64,000 bases of DNA from Hypomyces perniciosus (taxonomy: Eukaryota > Ascomycota > Sordariomycetes > Hypocreales > Hypocreaceae). The DNA lies in NCBI GenBank assembly GCA_008477525.1, contig SPDT01000001.1, positions 5,146,001-5,210,000 on the forward strand. Direction: 5' to 3'. This document shows positions 31,450 to 44,200 of the stretch, piece by piece. The stretch's first letter is position 1. Each line of letters starts with the position of its first letter. The notes below the pieces were generated by a model, which saw only the letters and a program-made list of their open reading frames with translations, was not told the origin of the DNA and did no database searches. The translations under genes were made by a program, and so were the position numbers.

Positions 31450-32372
31450 TCAACCAACAAGCTCAACCCCATTGCCACTCTCCTCGGCATCGACGTCGCC
31501 ACCGGCATCAGCGTCACCACCAGCATCAACATCGTCGTCCAAAACTTCGACTACTTCACGGCGCACAGGCGGACGAGGTGTGGGTGACCAGGCAGGGAGT
31601 AAGGATCGGGAGGCAGCGCTTGAAGCGTGGGACTGCGCAGGGCTCAAAGCGCCCGAGGCATTTGGTTCTGCCTTTACAAACGCTGGCGCCTGTCGCATGC
31701 GCTTTCGTGATCGCTCCCTGCCGATGCTGATGGCGGTAGAGAGAATAGAGGCGTCGTCGGAGTCGTCGGAGTCGAGGACCAGAGGATTGAAGGCATCATC
31801 ACCCTGGCGTCATTAGCATAGATCCCGTAGAGAAGCAGACTACACGTACCAGTAGAGCTGAAGGCCTACCAACGGATGCACACGCCTTGTCCCAAGAGAC
31901 AGCAGCACGACCACCAGCCCGAAGACCAAGGTTGTGCAACTCGAAATTCCAATGGCCGACACTGTAGAGCGGGTGTTGCGAAGACGTGCCGACCTCCTAC
32001 GCCGCCACCTCAACCATTGTCGGAACCAACGTCATTGCGGCGAGTACGGCAGCCGGACGATCACCCTTCGAGTGCAAGAGCTCATCAAACGTAGTATAGA
32101 GGTTGCGGGAAGGGAGGGCCCAGTCCCTCCGAAGACTGTGGGCGTGCGAATTGCCATTCTCGTCGCGCAGCGTAAAGGTTTCTCTCTCGGTCGATGGCAG
32201 GGTTCGAGTTCGGACTTGGCGATTCGAGGACGAGGAGACGGCAGAGGGGCTTGGGATCGATATGACTGGCAGACAAACACACTATCGAGACAATACACCA
32301 TCAACAGCCTGTATCGGGAAAGGAACTGAACCAATACTTACCTGCAGGGATAAATAAACGCGATGAGGTCAT
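31450..32372 (-). CDS. hypothetical Ser/Pro-rich protein, three exons, one in-frame TAG
   Basis: Exon 1 is 32342-32372 (MTSSRLFIPA), intron 1 is 32266-32341 (GTAAGT ... CTGCCAG), exon 2 is 31850-32265, intron 2 is 31804-31849 (GTACGT ... GCTAATGAC ... CCAG) and exon 3 is 31450-31803. The phases agree throughout (31, 416 and 354 nt). The product reads SERETFTLRD-like motifs, DWALPSRNLYTTFDELLHSK and GDRPAAVLAAMTLVPTMVEV, then one TAG at 31997-31999. It continues YSVGHWNFELHNLGLRAGGR and an acidic, Ser/Pro-rich tail (LVLDSDDSDDASILSTAIS; a basic stretch RERSRKRMRQAP; then VEVLDDDVDAGGDADAGGDV). Perfect splice signals argue for a gene; the TAG argues that this allele is broken after residue 99 or that Trp was lost. 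Function unknown, possibly nuclear. Confidence 0.5.
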
Positions 32373-33383
32373 CCCGGCAGTGTGGTGGGGAGGAAGAGAG
32401 AGGAGGGGCAATAAAGTAGCAGGGGCGGGGTCTAGTGCATGCAGCTAATTTTCTGCCCAATCACTCGCCACCGCCTGCCAACTCGGGACGATATACCAAT
32501 AAAAAAGTAAAGGCATGTTAAGTCTAGCCGCTGAGCGTAATAGTTATACGTGAGGGATCCTCTTAATTGAAGCTATTTAAAAACTTAGAAAATGAAGAAT
32601 AGGGCCGCTATGCGTCGGCTACCCTGACCTATTATGCCATGCGTCAGCTGCCCTACTGTACCAAGGGTTGCTGGTAATTTGACAAAATATAACCGAACTG
32701 AACCGTGCACGCGATCGTGTCCTTGTATTTCATCAAATTACATGATTTTCATCCATGCACGTTACGACGTCCTCCAGCTCCATATATCTTTTATCTAATT
32801 ACACGAACTTCGTCTGTGTGCGGGCGTATAGCCCTGGCTAGACTTTAACTAGATCACACTATCACACGCTAATCCTCCTAGTCCCAGGTCAAACATTTGT
32901 GCTGAAGTCAAGAGTATTCCTATCCATTTTACCCAGTAATATCCCCGCCTATTCCACTCAATACTACCATTGAATTGGATCAACAACATCTAATTGCGGA
33001 AGATTAAGCCGAAGATATCTATCAAGCTCAGAGCTATCATCGGCAAGTCTTAAAGTCCTGCTTTGAAGCCATTGCTGATATTGATTTTCTTCCTTCTTCT
33101 GTGTTTTAGCAAGCAAATCATATAGACTTGGGCGTTGTTCTTCAATAGAGGAATTGTCCTGATATCGATACCAGACTTGCGTATTGTGATATCACGCGCT
33201 AAAGTGATATTCATATTCATATTCACATTGGATCATTATATGTGCTAGAATATCACCCTAGCACTTTAGCACCTGTGATATCACCATAGTACTTTAGCAT
33301 CTGTGATATCACGAACTAATCTACCCATTGCCTCAATACCATCCGTCGTAATCAAAGTCCGAGTCCTCATTGCCGCCGCTATC
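32373..33383. other. no gene seen; repeated TGATATCAC motifs
   Basis: AT-rich intergenic DNA. The palindrome-containing motif TGATATCAC recurs between 33185 and 33320 and again as variants near 33610 and 33765, with intervening CTAGCACTTTAGCACC. This may be subterminal repeat sequence of the degraded hAT element to the right. Confidence 0.4.
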
Positions 33384-33580
33384 CAGCGCTGCCGCCCAAC
33401 CAAATATATCAAATAAGTACATATTAAAGTAACCTATGTGAGATATTAAATCCAATCAAATAGATGTAATATCATATTAAAGTTGTATGCTCTGGTACAT
33501 CCATTTGATTAGACTTAATATTTTACACAGGTCACTTTAGTATGTACTTATTTGATATATTTGGTTAGGCGGCAGCGCTG
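33384..33580. mobile_element. hAT-type MITE with long inverted repeats
   Basis: The 197-bp segment starts CAGCGCTGCCGCC and ends GGCGGCAGCGCTG. The inverted arms extend inward for over 70 bp with a few mismatches (CCAAATATATCAAATAAGTACAT against ATGTACTTATTTGATATATTTGG). It has no coding sequence. The 13-bp end is nearly that of the hAT fragments at 20393 and 12357, which are probable autonomous relatives. No matching 8-bp flanks were found. Confidence 0.75.
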
Positions 33581-33789
33581 TGTTGCCTACTAGACAGCTC
33601 CGTGGTACTAGTATATCACGTGCATATCACTTTATGTCAGATTACAGCATGGGTCGCGGCATTAGCGGAATTATGAAGGATTCAATTGATGTTATCTACT
33701 CTATGAAAATAGGGGTAAAAACAAGGATAATTTATACTCAAGGAAATTGACTATAGAGCGCGATATCACATGCTATTTCACGTGCTATC

Positions 33790-34974
33790 ATGGCTTATAA
33801 GAAGGCAGAGACTAACCGGCTAAATGCGACACAATTCTCTCTCGCGCTAAACGACGCGTCTGGTAGTGATATATCCAACCAGTCAGATCAGATAGGAGCT
33901 CAAGCAAGACGTCCTGATAGTATCGCATCTAAAAAGGCTTCAATTCATAAGGGAAATCCTCTATCAAGAACAGATAAAAGATTAGACAAGAAGAAAGGCT
34001 GATTTATGATCCCTGCCCTGCGCAAACTACACCGGATTGGGCAGTAGCTACGTAACTCAGCTCTTCACAGTTATCCATGGGATAAGCGCGTTGAATTACG
34101 ACTCGGTATTGATAATAATACGCGCTGGAATTCATGGTATCGGATGATCGATAATCTAATAAGGAAAAAGCAGCAAGTAAAGTAGTTCCTGCTCGACTAT
34201 GATAAGACCCTAGGTGATGATATTCTCACTGCTTCAGATTTGTCGGATAATATCGGAATGTGGTAGTGGGAATACGAGATCGACAGCCTCACTTTCACGG
34301 CTAAATACTATTGAAAGGATTGCTTACTGTCGCACGGCCAACTGTGCCATACAGGAAAAGTGAAGTGCACACTTCAGCAGACCTGGTGATAGTGTCGTTT
34401 ATATCGTGACACTTACGCAGCCTCTCTTCGTGTATAAAGATAGCGGGGAAGGAAGCCAATTAGCAGGAGAGGGGGGACCAGGAATATACACCTTTTTGAC
34501 GATATGTTCAGGCTGATTACATGACAGTATTATCCAACAAGATTGGGATTACCTAGAGAAAACACATGTATTTCTCCAGCCTTTTACCTCTATGACTTTG
34601 TGGGCTTAGGGCGCAACGACAACGCTCTCGCAAAACCTTATGATTATAGATATACTACTGCGCCATTATAAACAGAAGAAGGTATTAACTCATCGTTTTA
34701 TCCAATTAAACCAATAATTAATTATCTCTCTAGGAACTCTATAAAGTAGAGGAGATATATGATCCTCTTATGCTGCACTGGATTGATATGGGCTGGTTCG
34801 TGCTTGATAAGTACTACACAATATCTGAAGAGTCACCTATCTATGCAACTGCCCTTCTCCTTGATCCCTCAAAGCGAGCACGATACCTTGAGATACACTG
34901 GAAGGAGGAATGGGCAGCGACTGCTATTAGGCGTGCTGTCACGGCACTGAGTCTGCCCCCGTCTCTGGCCTAAC
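33790..34974 (+). pseudogene. hAT transposase relic, interrupted by a solo LTR
   Basis: The frame contains PALRKLHRIGQ, VELRLGIDNNTRWNSWYRMI, DWDYLEKTHVFLQPFTSMTL and WIDMGWFVLDKYYTISEESP, then IYATALLLDPSKRARYLEIH. These parallel LGIDNRTRWSSWYMVID, DWDFLGKARTFLQPF and MGWFVLDKYYNMTEEVLVYA in the hAT at 6612-8866, at lower identity. Only the C-terminal half of the core survives. TAG stops and small indels are frequent. The solo LTR at 34241-34539 splits the codons for SD and WDYL. The dimerisation domain is absent. Confidence 0.75.
34241..34539. mobile_element. solo LTR, 299 bp, with 5-bp target duplication AGATT
   Basis: Starts TGTCGGATAAT and ends ATTATCCAACA, an imperfect inverted pair of TG...CA type. 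AGATT is duplicated at 34236-34240 and 34540-34544. Excising the LTR plus one duplication restores SDWDYLEKTHVFLQP, which aligns with QDWDFLGKARTFLQP in the other hAT. Confidence 0.85.
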
Positions 34975-35229
34975 TCTGGCCTGAGCTTGACCTCATGTGA
35001 GTTCCTACGTGAGGACTATAGACTAGACCCTGGGCCCTGTCCCATGATAGCTTCTTGCCTCTTCAAGGCACAACATCGTTACCACCTTGACCCTTAGCTC
35101 CCATGCCGTGATAGGTGGTCGCAGACTTTTGGCACTTAATTGTAAATTAAATTGAAGCTTGTTGTGTTGTGTGATGTGGATCAATTTTGCGGTACCTGTT
35201 TTTTTTGTCAACCGCTTGAGTGATTACTT

Positions 35230-35344
35230 CCTACTAATTGGCTGATATATCCGATATTCTTCCATGTTCCCGTGACCTGGTCCCTGACATAGTTGGGTCG
35301 TGACAGATACCTTCAGGCTGACTACATGACTGTAAATTCCGACA
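35230..35344. repeat. nested LTR ends
   Basis: One LTR-like end, GGGTCGTGACA (35295-35305), is followed directly by GATACCTTCAGGCTGACTACATG ... TTCCGACA (to 35344). The latter is the 3' end of a sister of the LTR at 34241-34539. One LTR therefore appears to have inserted in another. The left borders were not found. Confidence 0.45.
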
Positions 35345-35507
35345 ACACGAATCGTTTGCGGAGCCCTCGACTTCTAGGGCTTGAAGATAAAACTTGTTCA
35401 TCAGTTATACATCTCAGCACCAGTTTTTGTTTATTTTGTTTCTGCCTGAGGTCTATCTTCGAAACTCGATAACCCTAGGGCACAGAAAACACAATCGATA
35501 AGAAGGC

Positions 35508-38500
35508 ATGGAATATCCTGGAAGTCGGCGGCGGTACACCGCCTTACATCAGTATCCTACATGGCATTATAGACCTCAATATTACAGCCATGACTGGGAA
35601 GATGAGGATCATGATGAAAAATACGGCGACGATAATGGGAGACGTCGGCCATCCATGCAATCGACGGAAGACTCGCCACAGCCACCTGGGAGCAGAACGA
35701 GGTCATTGTCGCCATTGAGTGAGGAGTACGAAGATGATATAAGCTCATATAACGGCGATGCCACGGTACAAAAAGAGACGATTTACACCGGCACCATGGT
35801 TGAAAGAGCGGAGAGTGATGGCCTGTCAATCAATGTCGCCCTCAAAAGCGGCAGCAAGGGGAGCAATGTTGGCAGTGGGACTGGTGTGACCTCAAAAGAA
35901 CAGCAGGCTTGGAAAGAGAGCAAGACGCACCTAGAAGAAATTGGCATTACTCATCTCCAGTCCATCTACGCCTTAGAATACTCCGTCCGTGAGATGGGTC
36001 AGGGAAAAGTTGAATTGTTTTGCCAGGAAGGACCACCGCGAGAAGGCGACGCAGAATTTGTTCAAGTGAGATGGCTGTAAGTTGCAAAGCTGTTCTTTTT
36101 TTTTAAAAAAAAATATTCATGGAACTGATAATTCATCTTCGTAGTCACATTGAACGCCGAACGATGAGTCTCCAGGCCTTTAATGTATATCACGTAATTT
36201 TAGCAACGTCGGTGGTTTTTACTGACGCTATTGTAGAAACTTATCATGGATTGTCCATTCATTGGAAGAGACCTCAAAACGATAGCTATCACATTACTTG
36301 AGTCAATCCAACGGAAGTTTGTTCGAGATTCTGAGAGCGGCCCATATGTCGAGCCAGGCTCCGTTTTGCGAGCGATGGGTGACAGCCCTGAAGATTATGA
36401 TCACCCGCGTGAGCCAGGACGCGTCACTCATCCTGCCATTTTTGTGGCTTCGCCCTATTTACGTATGAAACCGTTGAAGAGTCAGCGAGGCGCCAGCAAC
36501 GATCACGAGTTTCACCCCAGGACTCTTCTTCAAAGCCTTTATGGATTTGATGTTGTTTCGAATCGCGACAAGCAGCAAGTCGTGCGAAAGATCTCAACTC
36601 GTAGTCAATCAAGCAAGGTTTTGCATGTTGACCAAACATGGTGTCTTCTGCTGGGCTCCAATATCCTCATCACCATGTCTGATCAAGTAATTGATGATGT
36701 TGGCGACGGTATCATTAAGAGAAGCGCACGCTTCCCAGGGAAGCCTATCACGATTCGGTTATTTGATGCAGATTGCTGTTTACACCATATTGTTTTGCCA
36801 GAAGATATTTCCTGGGTCGACTTCTTCCGTTATATCGTAGTTCTTGGCAAAGGAAAGGTCTCGGACGCCATAAACTATGACCTTGTTGACGAGAACAATG
36901 AAGTTATGACCAGCGAGAGATGGATTGAGACCATGAAATTACCGATGGCTCAACCGGCCAATTGGAGTTTGGGAGAGAAAAAGAAGAAGAATTTCATTCG
37001 CTCGCAGAGCCGCACAAGTCAAAGCTCGGGTCGCTCGGCCAGTCGGGAACTGCTGATGATAGACTACCAGCCAGACGATTTTAGCGACATGGCTACTGAT
37101 TTGACCGACCGACGTTCTGCAAAATACGAGTATCCAGTGGTAGCAAATGAATATAATTGTGATAACTGGATGACGTTGTTCAGGCAGCGAACTCGAAGTC
37201 ACGAATACGATCATTCGGAGTCAAGAGACACACAGCAGAGTTTATACATGGGCAGCAAACGGAGTCCTGCATTTGCCTGGGGTGATGAAGACGAACAAGA
37301 TATCTCCTGGGATGTCAGAACTATCAGGTCTGAGGCTTCAGAACCCCGGCGGCCGATTCATGCTGTAACAGACAAACGACGACTTATCACATATCGAAAG
37401 CGCCAACATAGTGTGGAAGAATCATCTCAGCAACACGAGTATAATGAAGGATTTAGACATACTTCGACGACTTTACCTTCTGCAGATGTATCTAATACTG
37501 GAAAGCTGGTGGCACATCAACCGACGTCCCCAGACCAAGCAGCCAACATTGAGCCTCTTCTAAATACACAAGAGAGTCCTTTCAGAGGCGAAAATCGCAA
37601 CAACTTCCGTAGATATAATAAGCCAACAGTGGCGTCAGTGTCCTCAGATTCTGACGAAAAGGCTTCGTCGAATTATTTCAGTGATGAAGCGGAGGCTGAA
37701 GAAAATACAAACGTACGTGCAGATGAAATCGAGTCCACTCGTAGGTACGAGACTGCTTCCCCCACTCGGCCACCGTCGTCACGAGCCAGAGTATATTACC
37801 GAGGGAAATGGAGGTCAACAGACGAAGGCCTTTCCAGCTCAGAACATAAGCAAGCAAAAAGCGATGTCACTTATGTTGGATATGTTGAAGATCCCACTGA
37901 TAGTGAGAGTGAAAAAGAGCAAATTCAGAAGGCCAGCAATAAATATTCGCAAGCCTCAGATCAGGACGTGAGGCAGCCCAGTCGCCCAGTAAGCACCGAC
38001 AGCTTACGGCGTTTAAGGCAATGGTTTGACCAAAAGGAACGACCGTCTTCTCAATCAGGCCGAGATAGTCCTGTGGATCTGAAATATTTCCATGATGAAG
38101 ACTATTTTTCCCAAATAAAAAATCAACGACCACCGTTTCGTCGCCCCTACTATGCTGATTCGCCGCTTCCTGTTCCTTCTGAGTTGGGTTATAAGAGAAG
38201 GTCTGTTTCACAAGACAAGACCAGGTACTCAAAACCGGCTCAGACGAGTTATACAAAGGATCCTGCAGCTAACGACCGTCCACGTCGAGGAGTAAGATTT
38301 GCAGCTGAGGACGATTACTACAGCGACAAGAAAGGAGTATATTCGCCAGTTGACAGGTCTGGAAACACTCTCGAGCCAGGACTGCCATTCGAAGTCACTA
38401 TTCCATTCTTCCATTGGCCGCCCCAGGGCACTGTTGCTATGGAAGGTGCAGATGTGCTCGATGAGGCTATGATGAAGCTCCTCAGTGGAATTCACAAATC

Positions 38501-40701
38501 CATTTCTAAAGACCGGGTCGGAAGATATTACGACGCGATACCAGAATGCAGCATGGAAGACTTTTTCTTAAGACAAGAGTTCTTGAACGGTATCTCGCCT
38601 GATGGGGACTTGAATCTAGCAAATGATGACGAACGCACATTGCTAGGTGGCTCGCCAAAGAATCATGATGAAGAGAACGGGGCGGCTACTGAAAGCCCAA
38701 AAACCCATGATTACAACATGGCAGACTCACAAGGTAACGATGGTCCACAGCCAGGTGAGAATGATACGAGACGGAAGACAGAGCCTACGAACATAGAGCC
38801 CGAAGAGGTGGAACGGAAACAAGCACAGTTAATCGGCATCATTAGCCATGATAAAGCACTAATGAAGCAACTTGTTGATGTTAGCCGTCAGCTCGCATGG
38901 GCTTTCATTCCCAAACAGGGGGGCGCCATGATACACGTTCTGATGAAACGTTTCTGGGGTAGCCTAGATATCCTGTGTCGCGTAAGTTATGTTTTGATGA
39001 CGCACCTTCATCATCCGATGCTAATAACTGCCGCAGCAATTGATCTGGGAGGAGAACGAGCGAGGGCCCGAGGACGGATGTGCATACTTCATACGCGATT
39101 TCTCAAGCCATTTCCAGCGAATGGATCCAGTTGATCGAGCAGAGTCGTCAAATAATTTTCCATGGAATGAATGCACAGATTGCAAAAATGGCAAGCATTA
39201 TTCGTCAGTAAAAGAGGCCTTAGAACATCTCCACGTTGAGCACCTGGACTGCAGGGGTGAGTTTGAGGAACCTTTTGATGACACCTGCTATATCTGGCTA
39301 CACCATGTTTGGCACATTTCTTATGCTCCCCGAGACTCAAGAGATGGGTTTTTGGCCAATATGGAAGATTTTATCAAAGACCTGCACCGAATAAATAGAT
39401 GCGTCAAGGAGCTGCACATGATGGTTGCCAAGTCCGCAACAGACCATGGATCAACGAGACCACCTTTACCAGGTATTGTTCTTGACGCATTTGAGAAAAT
39501 TACAAAGATATTTGTCCTTCATTCAAAGACACTCTCTCTGATGAACAGACATCGCGCCAGGGCGCTGCACAATGTACAAAACGGCCAGTTGCTGAACCGC
39601 ATCGACGCGAAGATCCAGGAACTCAGGGCCTTGGAAAGCACCGAAATGAGGCAGACCATCGACCTGCTCGGCAGAGCAAAAAGAGACATTTTCTTATCTG
39701 GCAATGCAACCCGCGACATCGAGAGGCTTCAGCCCCAAACTGTCTGTGCGGAGTTCCTGGCCCTGGCAATCATTTGCGCAGGGCAGAATCTGCCTCTCGT
39801 GTCTCCCCAACAGGCTTGGCGGTATCAGGAGGATTCATTCATCAAGCTATATAAAGATTACACCTCTCGGCCGCATTATCAAGCGAACCGACGACCACAG
39901 AAGCGAGTCTTCCTGGATATCCACGACCTTGAGGAAGAGCTCGAAGCACTGCACAATCTGTTATTCGACCAGGCAGATTGCCTCATCAAATACACTAATG
40001 TCATCTACCCAGAGACGTTTAGTCTGTTTACCGGAACTCGAATCAGCCAGTATCAAACTGAAAGCGCATACCGGGATGGCCAACTGCGACAGCTGGAGGC
40101 GAGAAGGCGCGATATTGACAATATGAAGACACGATCAAAATTTCTCAAGGAGCAGGTAAAGCAAACAATTGAGATTATAGAAGAAGATCACGGAAAGGCA
40201 ATCCGAGTCTTTACGATCGTGACGCTGTTTTTCTTACCCCTCTCGTTCGTCTCTAGCTATATGGGCATGAACACGGCTGATGTGAGAGACATGGAATATA
40301 ACCAGCAGATATTCTGGATCAGTGCAATCCCAATTACTGTCTTTGTTGTGGCGTTGGCCTTCGTTTACGGCTATAAAGGTGACGAAATACACGACTGGTT
40401 AGTTCGGAGACTTGAGAACCCGAGGTTCAAGAGATTCAACGTGGACGATCGCTATGAGACGGTGCATCCTCTGCGGCAAGACAAGTTGGAGACGATGGCG
40501 CCGACACCTAGCGCACTAGAGTTGACCAGCCAAAGGGGATACAAGGCGTTCATTGGGACCATATCAAGGGAAACATCTGGCAGACTACCTGGAAATGAAA
40601 TCCAGACTAGAATATGTGATAAACTAGAGCAGTCGCAATCGAATCGCAGGAGACTGATCAATAGACAGGATACTTGGGATAGTCTGGCGCCCTTGAGATA
40701 A
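35508..40701 (+). CDS. large CorA-domain Mg2+ transporter-like protein, four exons
   Basis: Exons: 35508-36076, 36145-36184, 36237-38981 and 39037-40701 (introns 68, 52 and 55 bp with GTAAGT or GTATAT donors and TAG/CAG acceptors). All phases agree, giving 1672 residues. Residues 1-1100 hold an acidic, Ser-rich N-terminus, the conserved fungal block VDQTWCLLLGSNILITMSD, and long charged disordered stretches. The C-terminal 400 residues are a CorA-like domain: long cytoplasmic helices (LEALHNLLFDQADCLIKYTN), TM1 VFTIVTLFFLPLSFVSSYMG, the signature YMGMN (G1528-M1529-N1530) and TM2 ISAIPITVFVVALAFVYGY. CorA proteins carry Mg2+ and other divalent ions as pentamers. The giant N-terminal region is usual in filamentous fungi. 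Transport itself is inferred. The gene appears intact. Confidence 0.85.
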
Positions 40702-41252
40702 ATATTATAAGAAAAGAATAGATAACGAGGGAATTTATGGCCTATTCACTCAATGAATCTTAATTTGTAAATTTGGATACCCGTCTAGTAAGATTAGCAT
40801 CAACGTGAACACCTGCCTTGTGGTCCCTTCTAACATGGGAGTATCTGAGACACTACTCAAGTATTCTGTCCTGGAACGGGGCCCGTTCCAGGTTTTAGAC
40901 CAATCAGCTCCTATGGACCCTTCCCCTGTCTTTCGCGTCCGTAACAGGTCCCGTTCCAATTTCCCGTCGATTTGGCTCTGGCAAGACACGTAACGGGCCC
41001 CGTTCCAGTTCCCGATTATCCTTGTAGAGGCAAATGAATCTCATCTTATATACAAGTAAATACGCCATAAAGCCCTCCTTTTCTCCCGCCATTAAGTAAA
41101 AGAAGTTATTAATTATTAAGACAGATCAAGTCTATAAAAGGGAGTAGTTATAGAATTATATAGATAGATTATCCAACTATCTATCTGATATCCCAGCAAT
41201 CTTTAATACAATGTATTATACTATCCAGCAATATTATCCGATAATGTAAACC
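40702..41252 (+). promoter_or_regulatory. upstream region of locus A with repeated CCCGTTCCA motifs
   Basis: Contains a near-perfect palindrome CTGGAACGGGGCCCGTTCCAG (10-bp arms, one central base) at about 40873-40893. Two further copies of the half-site, GGTCCCGTTCCA and GGGCCCCGTTCCA, lie within 120 bp. The positions, 250-380 bp before the start codon of locus A, fit a regulator-binding cluster, or the end of an LTR; neither is proven. Confidence 0.35.
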
Positions 41253-44200
41253 ATGAGCCGCTCTTTCAACTCATTTCCAGATGGCCTCCAAGACAGCAAC
41301 ATAGGGGCCATCTCTCGGTTACATGCGCCGGAATTAGCGCCTATTATGCAACAACTTACGCCTAAGCAGCTTGATATATTGCAATCTCTAGGCTTATACT
41401 ACACTAACTCCTAGGCTGCAATTATATGTATTCCCTGTGGGTTTGCATTTAAGGCGGATGGCGACCGTGTTTCGAGGCATCTCGGCGAGAAACATGGATT
41501 GACTAAGAAAACACGATGGGGACTCAACAAGCTCATTCAGTCATTGAACCTACCTGATCCAGCAAAGTTGCCACCGAGACCGGATAACTCGCCACGGCAC
41601 CCCCATCTATCGCTGCAGACAGGAGCAGCCTGTAAATATTGCATATTTCGATCGACTAGCCTTAAGCTTCTCTCCCGGCATTTGAAGAAATCGCACAAAT
41701 CCAAGATCAAGCCTAATAGCAAGGGCCGTTGGCTGCGGGACCATATCCATGACAGGCTTATCTTCCAGAGTTGGCTTCCTAGTGATATCCATAATTCTTG
41801 GCTAGTCGAGCAACCGCGCCGGTCAGGCCTCGTTCTCAGGCCTATTGTGGCAGCCTCTGAAGCCCTTCAGCGTCGTGTGGAGGAATTATGCGCACAGGAG
41901 CTGCAATATCTATCTGCCGGGTCAGTCGTTGACAGGCAGACCGATAAAGCATCTACACCACCGGCCTTATTAACCAGCTGGATGCGACGGACAGGCTGGG
42001 CCGAAACCTTCCCAAGAACGCGCCGTGACTTCCTTGTGGCACTCTTGGTGCTACCCCTCCCTAACTCTGGCCTACTTACACTTCTAACACGCGATGGGAC
42101 AGTATTGCAGTGCTCTGAGGCCGACGAAAATAAGCTGGCTATAGTTATTGCAGCCCTCGACCATCTGCTCGATCGCTGTGGAGACACAGTAAAGCACACA
42201 GATGTGTCGCTGCGTCGTTGGCTGAGGGGTAGATATCCAGATCGTCCCTTCAAGGCGCCATTCGAGCTTGTTGCTAGGGCGGAGTCGGAGGTGAAATATC
42301 GGCGATTGTTGAAGAGATGTGTGTGTTTTGGATCCGATTCTGGCTGCTGCCCCGGTCAATCACGAAATCCTTGACTTGTCGCACCCTTTACGCGGTGCAG
42401 AACGGAGCTATTAAGTCTCTCTGGAGTGACCCGGTGTGGGATAGGTGCACTCTGCCAACTGAGGTTACGCATAACGAGTGGCAAGCAGAAAGCGAGGTCG
42501 GTAGTGAAGGCGACGACGACGACGACGAGGGTGAAGACAATGAAGACGATTATGGTGATGAAAATAATGAAAGTGGAGAAGAGGAGAGTAATGGGGAGAG
42601 CGAAGCCGAGTATGATATAGACTCTCTGACTGAAAGTTGCGAGTCGATTATGCCACAAGACCCTGCAGCTGATATACTCCTGCGCTTCTGTTACTTTATG
42701 GCAACAGAAGATTTTGAGGATGGCAAATCAAGCTCAACGCTGCTGATATACTTTAGTGCCCTGTGTGGACTCTCACTACCAGACGGATCCGAGTTTCTTC
42801 GACCGGCCGCGTTTACCACATATTTATCCGGGCTAATTTACTGCGTTCGACTTATCATGATTGAGGCCATGCTGCCCCGATTCTCTCATTATTACGTCGG
42901 AATTAAATCCAGACCTCGCAAAGGCCAGTTGGAGATGTTAAATGGCATTCGCCGGGAGAAGATGTGTGACGGAACGATGTCACCATTGGGTGAGTTGTTG
43001 AGTCTCTTGGCTTTTGGCTATGCTCTTCGTCGATCGGAAGGACCAGCCTTTCTTTTCGAGTGGAGCGATGACGGTGAAGAGGTCTCGTGGGACGGAGAGT
43101 TCCGGCTGACCATGAATGCCTTCCGTGGTCTCGTGCATGACGTGCTCCGCGCTGCCGCCCAAACCTCGCAACGTCTGATGTATGACTGGGAGCCGCCAAA
43201 ACCGGACTTCAAGAGTATCACAGACAGGCTGTCCAACCCAAGAGCTGGCTATTCGTTCGTTACGGACCCTACGAATGGATTGGCCAAGGCTTATCTGGAC
43301 CTGTTAACAAAAGCATGTATCTCACCTATTGATGGCCTGCTGCAAAAGATCAAAGGGAGGGAAAGCTCTTGGGATCTGGAAGCTGTCGACAAATACATCA
43401 AAACCCACGACAAGCTCCTGAAAATGCTTATGCTACTATTTCATCTAGGTGGCGGGCAAGGCAGTAGGATATCAGAGCTACTGACCATCGAGTACCGCAA
43501 TACATCTTCACGGCTCCGAGGCGTTGGGTTTTATGCTGGCCGAGTGTTCGCCATCACTAGGCACCATAAGACACGTCTCACAACAAACAATGAGTTCCAG
43601 GTTGCGCGGTTCCTTCCCATGCCCATTGCCTTGATTATATATCATCATCTGGTCTTTATTAGGCCGATGACGTATATGCTTCTGCGCACCTGCTTTCAAA
43701 GGAACACTGAAAGTGCCCTCCTCTTTACTCCAGCTGGGGGTTCCGTTCCCTGGAAAACGGCTACTTTCTCTCGAGAGTTGCAGCATTTCAGCAAAGCCTC
43801 TCCAGAAATATCGTTCAGTATTGGGGCCCAACTATATCGACAGCTTTCTATCGCCATTACAGAGAAACACGTCAGGACTGCGGCTGGATTCTTTAATCGG
43901 TATGATGACTTGACGGCGAAAGGCGACCCTGACGTGGCGTTTGCGTGGCAGAGTGGCCATAGGCTGTCTCAGAGATACTCTGCATACGGGCTTGATGGCG
44001 CCTATCCAAATCAATTACAGCCAGCTCTTTTGCAGCTGTACCTTAAGGTATCCGAGCAATGGCATGCGTTTCTTCGGCTTAGGGATGCAGATGATGAGAG
44101 TGGCGATGCCAGTCCATGTCATCCTCATCCTGAAGACCACCCTGTGGGTAGTGTAACAACAGTCCCTCAGCTATTAAAACGACCTTACCCATACACATCA

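Noticed and set aside
31272..31816. Overlapping plus-strand frames of 114-152 codons
   Set aside because: Complement of exon 3 of the minus-strand gene with well-supported introns.
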